Assembly (NCBI GenBank): GCA_016946835.1
Contig: JACVTC010000323.1
Span: forward strand, 1-46,045
Length of the DNA stretch: 46,045 bases
DNA from: Neocallimastix lanati (nom. inval.)
Taxonomy: Eukaryota; Neocallimastigomycota; Neocallimastigomycetes; Neocallimastigales; Neocallimastigaceae
Reading direction: 5' to 3'
How positions within the stretch are numbered: the first letter of the stretch is position 1; the number at the start of each line of letters is the position of its first letter. This document shows, one piece after another, positions 44,752-46,045 of this stretch. The notes under the pieces are model-generated. The model had not been told where the DNA came from, did not search any database, and saw only the letters and a program-made list of their open reading frames with translations. A program made the position numbers and the translations under genes.

Positions 44752-45566
44752 ATAATAACAATAAATAAATAAAGAAATAAATAAAAATATTAATAAATAA
44801 ATAAAAAATAACAAACTGAGAAGGTAATAATACCCTTCATATATAGAGTTAGCCATCTAATTGGGGATGGTGAGTACATTTTTAGGTAGTAATAAAGGAA
44901 AGGTCTCCTTTCCTATACCGTAGCGGTTTGTACTGTACGGAAATGCAGTATTTCACGTGAAAGTATAGGTTATCCGAATGTAGCTCTAGCGAATAAGGAA
45001 CTCTTGGTCACCGAAGGCCTCGAGGTTCCTCAATATTATGTATTGAAGTAAAATTATAGTTTTAATTTTAATAATGGGTTTTAACAGTTTGTTTATCCCA
45101 AACAAAATTGGTTATAGCAGTTATGTTTTTTTTATGCTTGATTATATAAAACTGCTGTGGAAAACATAAAATATATTTTTTATGTTTTAATGGATCACTT
45201 TTGCCGGTTTTTGAATGTTGTAAGGCATAAGAAAGTGATATTGAATTTTAATTAAAATAATACTAAATATTGTATTTATGCAGAAGTTTATAATAAAGGA
45301 TAAGTTTATAATAATATTTTGTTAATCATTTTAATTTAATTTCCAAGTACGTTGTTGACCGTTACTGGTAGGCTGTAACATTAGACCTACACCTCAGCCC
45401 TTTGGTTGATAAACCAAATGAACGGTAACACGGGAAGGAAGAAATTAAAGTGTATTCTATAAAATATTTATTAATCAAAATCCTTATTATAATTCTTAAT
45501 TTTGTGTAATAAAAATGTCCATTTTGTTAACTCTATCCTATTTTTATCTATACTAAAGGCATAAAA
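44290..45566 (+). other. Element H 5' leader
   Basis: No ORF. A-rich runs (about 44456-44515 and 44717-44749), then a less AT-biased stretch holding the structured RNA domain (44844-45029), a GTTTG/CAAAC hairpin near 45088-45104 and an AGCAGTT/AACTGCT pair near 45115-45156. The remainder up to gag is AT-rich. Confidence 0.7.
44844..45029 (+). ncRNA. Conserved structured RNA domain in the H leader
   Basis: Arm TAGAGTTA (44844-44851) pairs with TAGCTCTA (44981-44988, one G-U). Core GCGAATAAGGA is at 44989-44999. The terminal hairpin has outer stem GGAAC/GTTCC and inner GGTC/GGCC around ACCGAA (45010-45015). The core and loop equal those of B and D while both stems have changed. Inside the long-range stem is a GGAAAGG/CCTTTCC hairpin. 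Confidence 0.63.
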
Positions 45567-46045
45567 ATGGATTTCAATAGTAATAAACAAGCAATTTCCT
45601 CAAGTGAAGTTAATAATTCCTATCTCCATGATGAAAATGCATCCAAACTTATTACTGCAATTGCTGACTTCATTCCTGCTTTCTTTTCTCCTAATGGTGT
45701 CCTCCAAAAGGAAAATGAAAGCAATAAACTAAATATATTAGAAATTTTAATTCAAAGTGAAGATTTCTTTAAGGAGCATCCAAATTCTTTTCAAAAGGAT
45801 GAACTAAAAGTTCTTTTGTTATTAATAAACTTACTGGTACCGCCAGAAAATGGGGTCTTTCTCTTTTAACTGATGGTACTCTAAAGAACCTTGAATTTAG
45901 TAAGTTTAAGAAGCTCTTACTGGGATAACTTTGATATTGGGAATGAAAGGAAGCAAAAATATGTCATCATGGAAAAGTTGTGGAAATTGAAACAACTTCA
46001 ACTAGGAAATGTTGCTGAATATACTATTGAATTTCGGAGATTGGC
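45567..46045 (+). pseudogene. gag: Element H gag, partial, two frameshifts
   Basis: Starts MDFNSNKQAISSSEV. A Gag-like C-terminal half is recognisable but spread over three frames: KLTGTARKWGLSLLTDG and LKNLEFSKFKK after a shift near 45820, then YWDNFDIGNERKQKYVIMEKLW and VAEYTIEFRRL after another near 45912, running to the window end. The pattern of ARKW, F..F.. and a Y..EF helix is typical of retrotransposon Gag. Either the copy is dead or the assembly has indels. The zinc knuckle and pol would lie beyond the window. Confidence 0.75.

Larger units (their letters stand above)
43382..46045 (+). mobile_element. Element H: 5' part of a self-primed plus-strand element, cut by the window edge
   Basis: The 5' LTR 43382-44277 matches solo LTR S1. 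It is followed by a self-primer site, a 1.28-kb leader with the conserved structured RNA, and a frameshifted gag. The 3' end lies outside, so the TSD cannot be checked; the 5-bp flanks of the LTR alone do not match, consistent with a longer element. Confidence 0.8.

Overview
The window is a very AT-rich eukaryotic locus made almost entirely of nested Ty3/gypsy LTR retrotransposons. I see no host gene. Asn-rich low-complexity proteins, long A/T homopolymers, chromodomain integrases and Tf1-style self-primed elements suggest an extremely AT-rich fungus; an anaerobic gut fungus (Neocallimastigomycota) is my best guess, but nothing here proves it.

Layout, with letters used throughout. I (1-607): 5' LTR and primer site of a minus-strand element running off the left edge. 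G (617-778 and 37260-42088): an old, decayed minus-strand element whose 3' LTR was split by all that follows. A (779-26717): minus-strand gag-pol element inserted in the G LTR. B (5262-23460): minus-strand chromovirus inserted in A pol. C (9678-21944): minus-strand chromovirus inserted in the B leader. D (10265-18280): plus-strand, fully open gag-pol element inserted in a C LTR. S1 (26721-27619): solo LTR at the A edge. E (27626-36872): minus-strand gag-only element. F (30467-36821): minus-strand, fully open gag-pol element inserted in an E LTR. S2 (36879-37259): solo LTR. S3 (39905-40665): solo LTR inside G pol. H (43382-end): plus-strand element running off the right edge. Exact target-site duplications (TSDs) and interrupted LTRs give the order of events.

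The elements fall into two groups. A, D, E, G (and probably I) have TGAT-type LTRs, apparent 4-bp TSDs where both ends are visible, tRNA-type primer sites and, where protease survives (A, D, G), an unusual D-S/A-C-S motif. B, C, F and H have TGT-type LTRs, 5-bp TSDs where both ends are visible, and primer sites complementary to a sequence just downstream of the LTR TATA box, as in Tf1 self-priming. D and F look intact and autonomous. B and C keep one open frame for Gag, protease and chromodomain but lack reverse transcriptase and RNase H; E keeps only Gag. These three could move only with enzymes supplied in trans.

The observations I find most unexpected are RNA-level. (1) A structured domain with covarying stems and a shared core lies in the 5' leaders of B, D and H, across both groups. 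(2) tRNA-like A-box/B-box pairs sit at the start of three LTR families. (3) Textbook -1 frameshift signals join gag to pol in A, D and F. (4) A conserved hairpin lies beside the polypurine tract in several elements.
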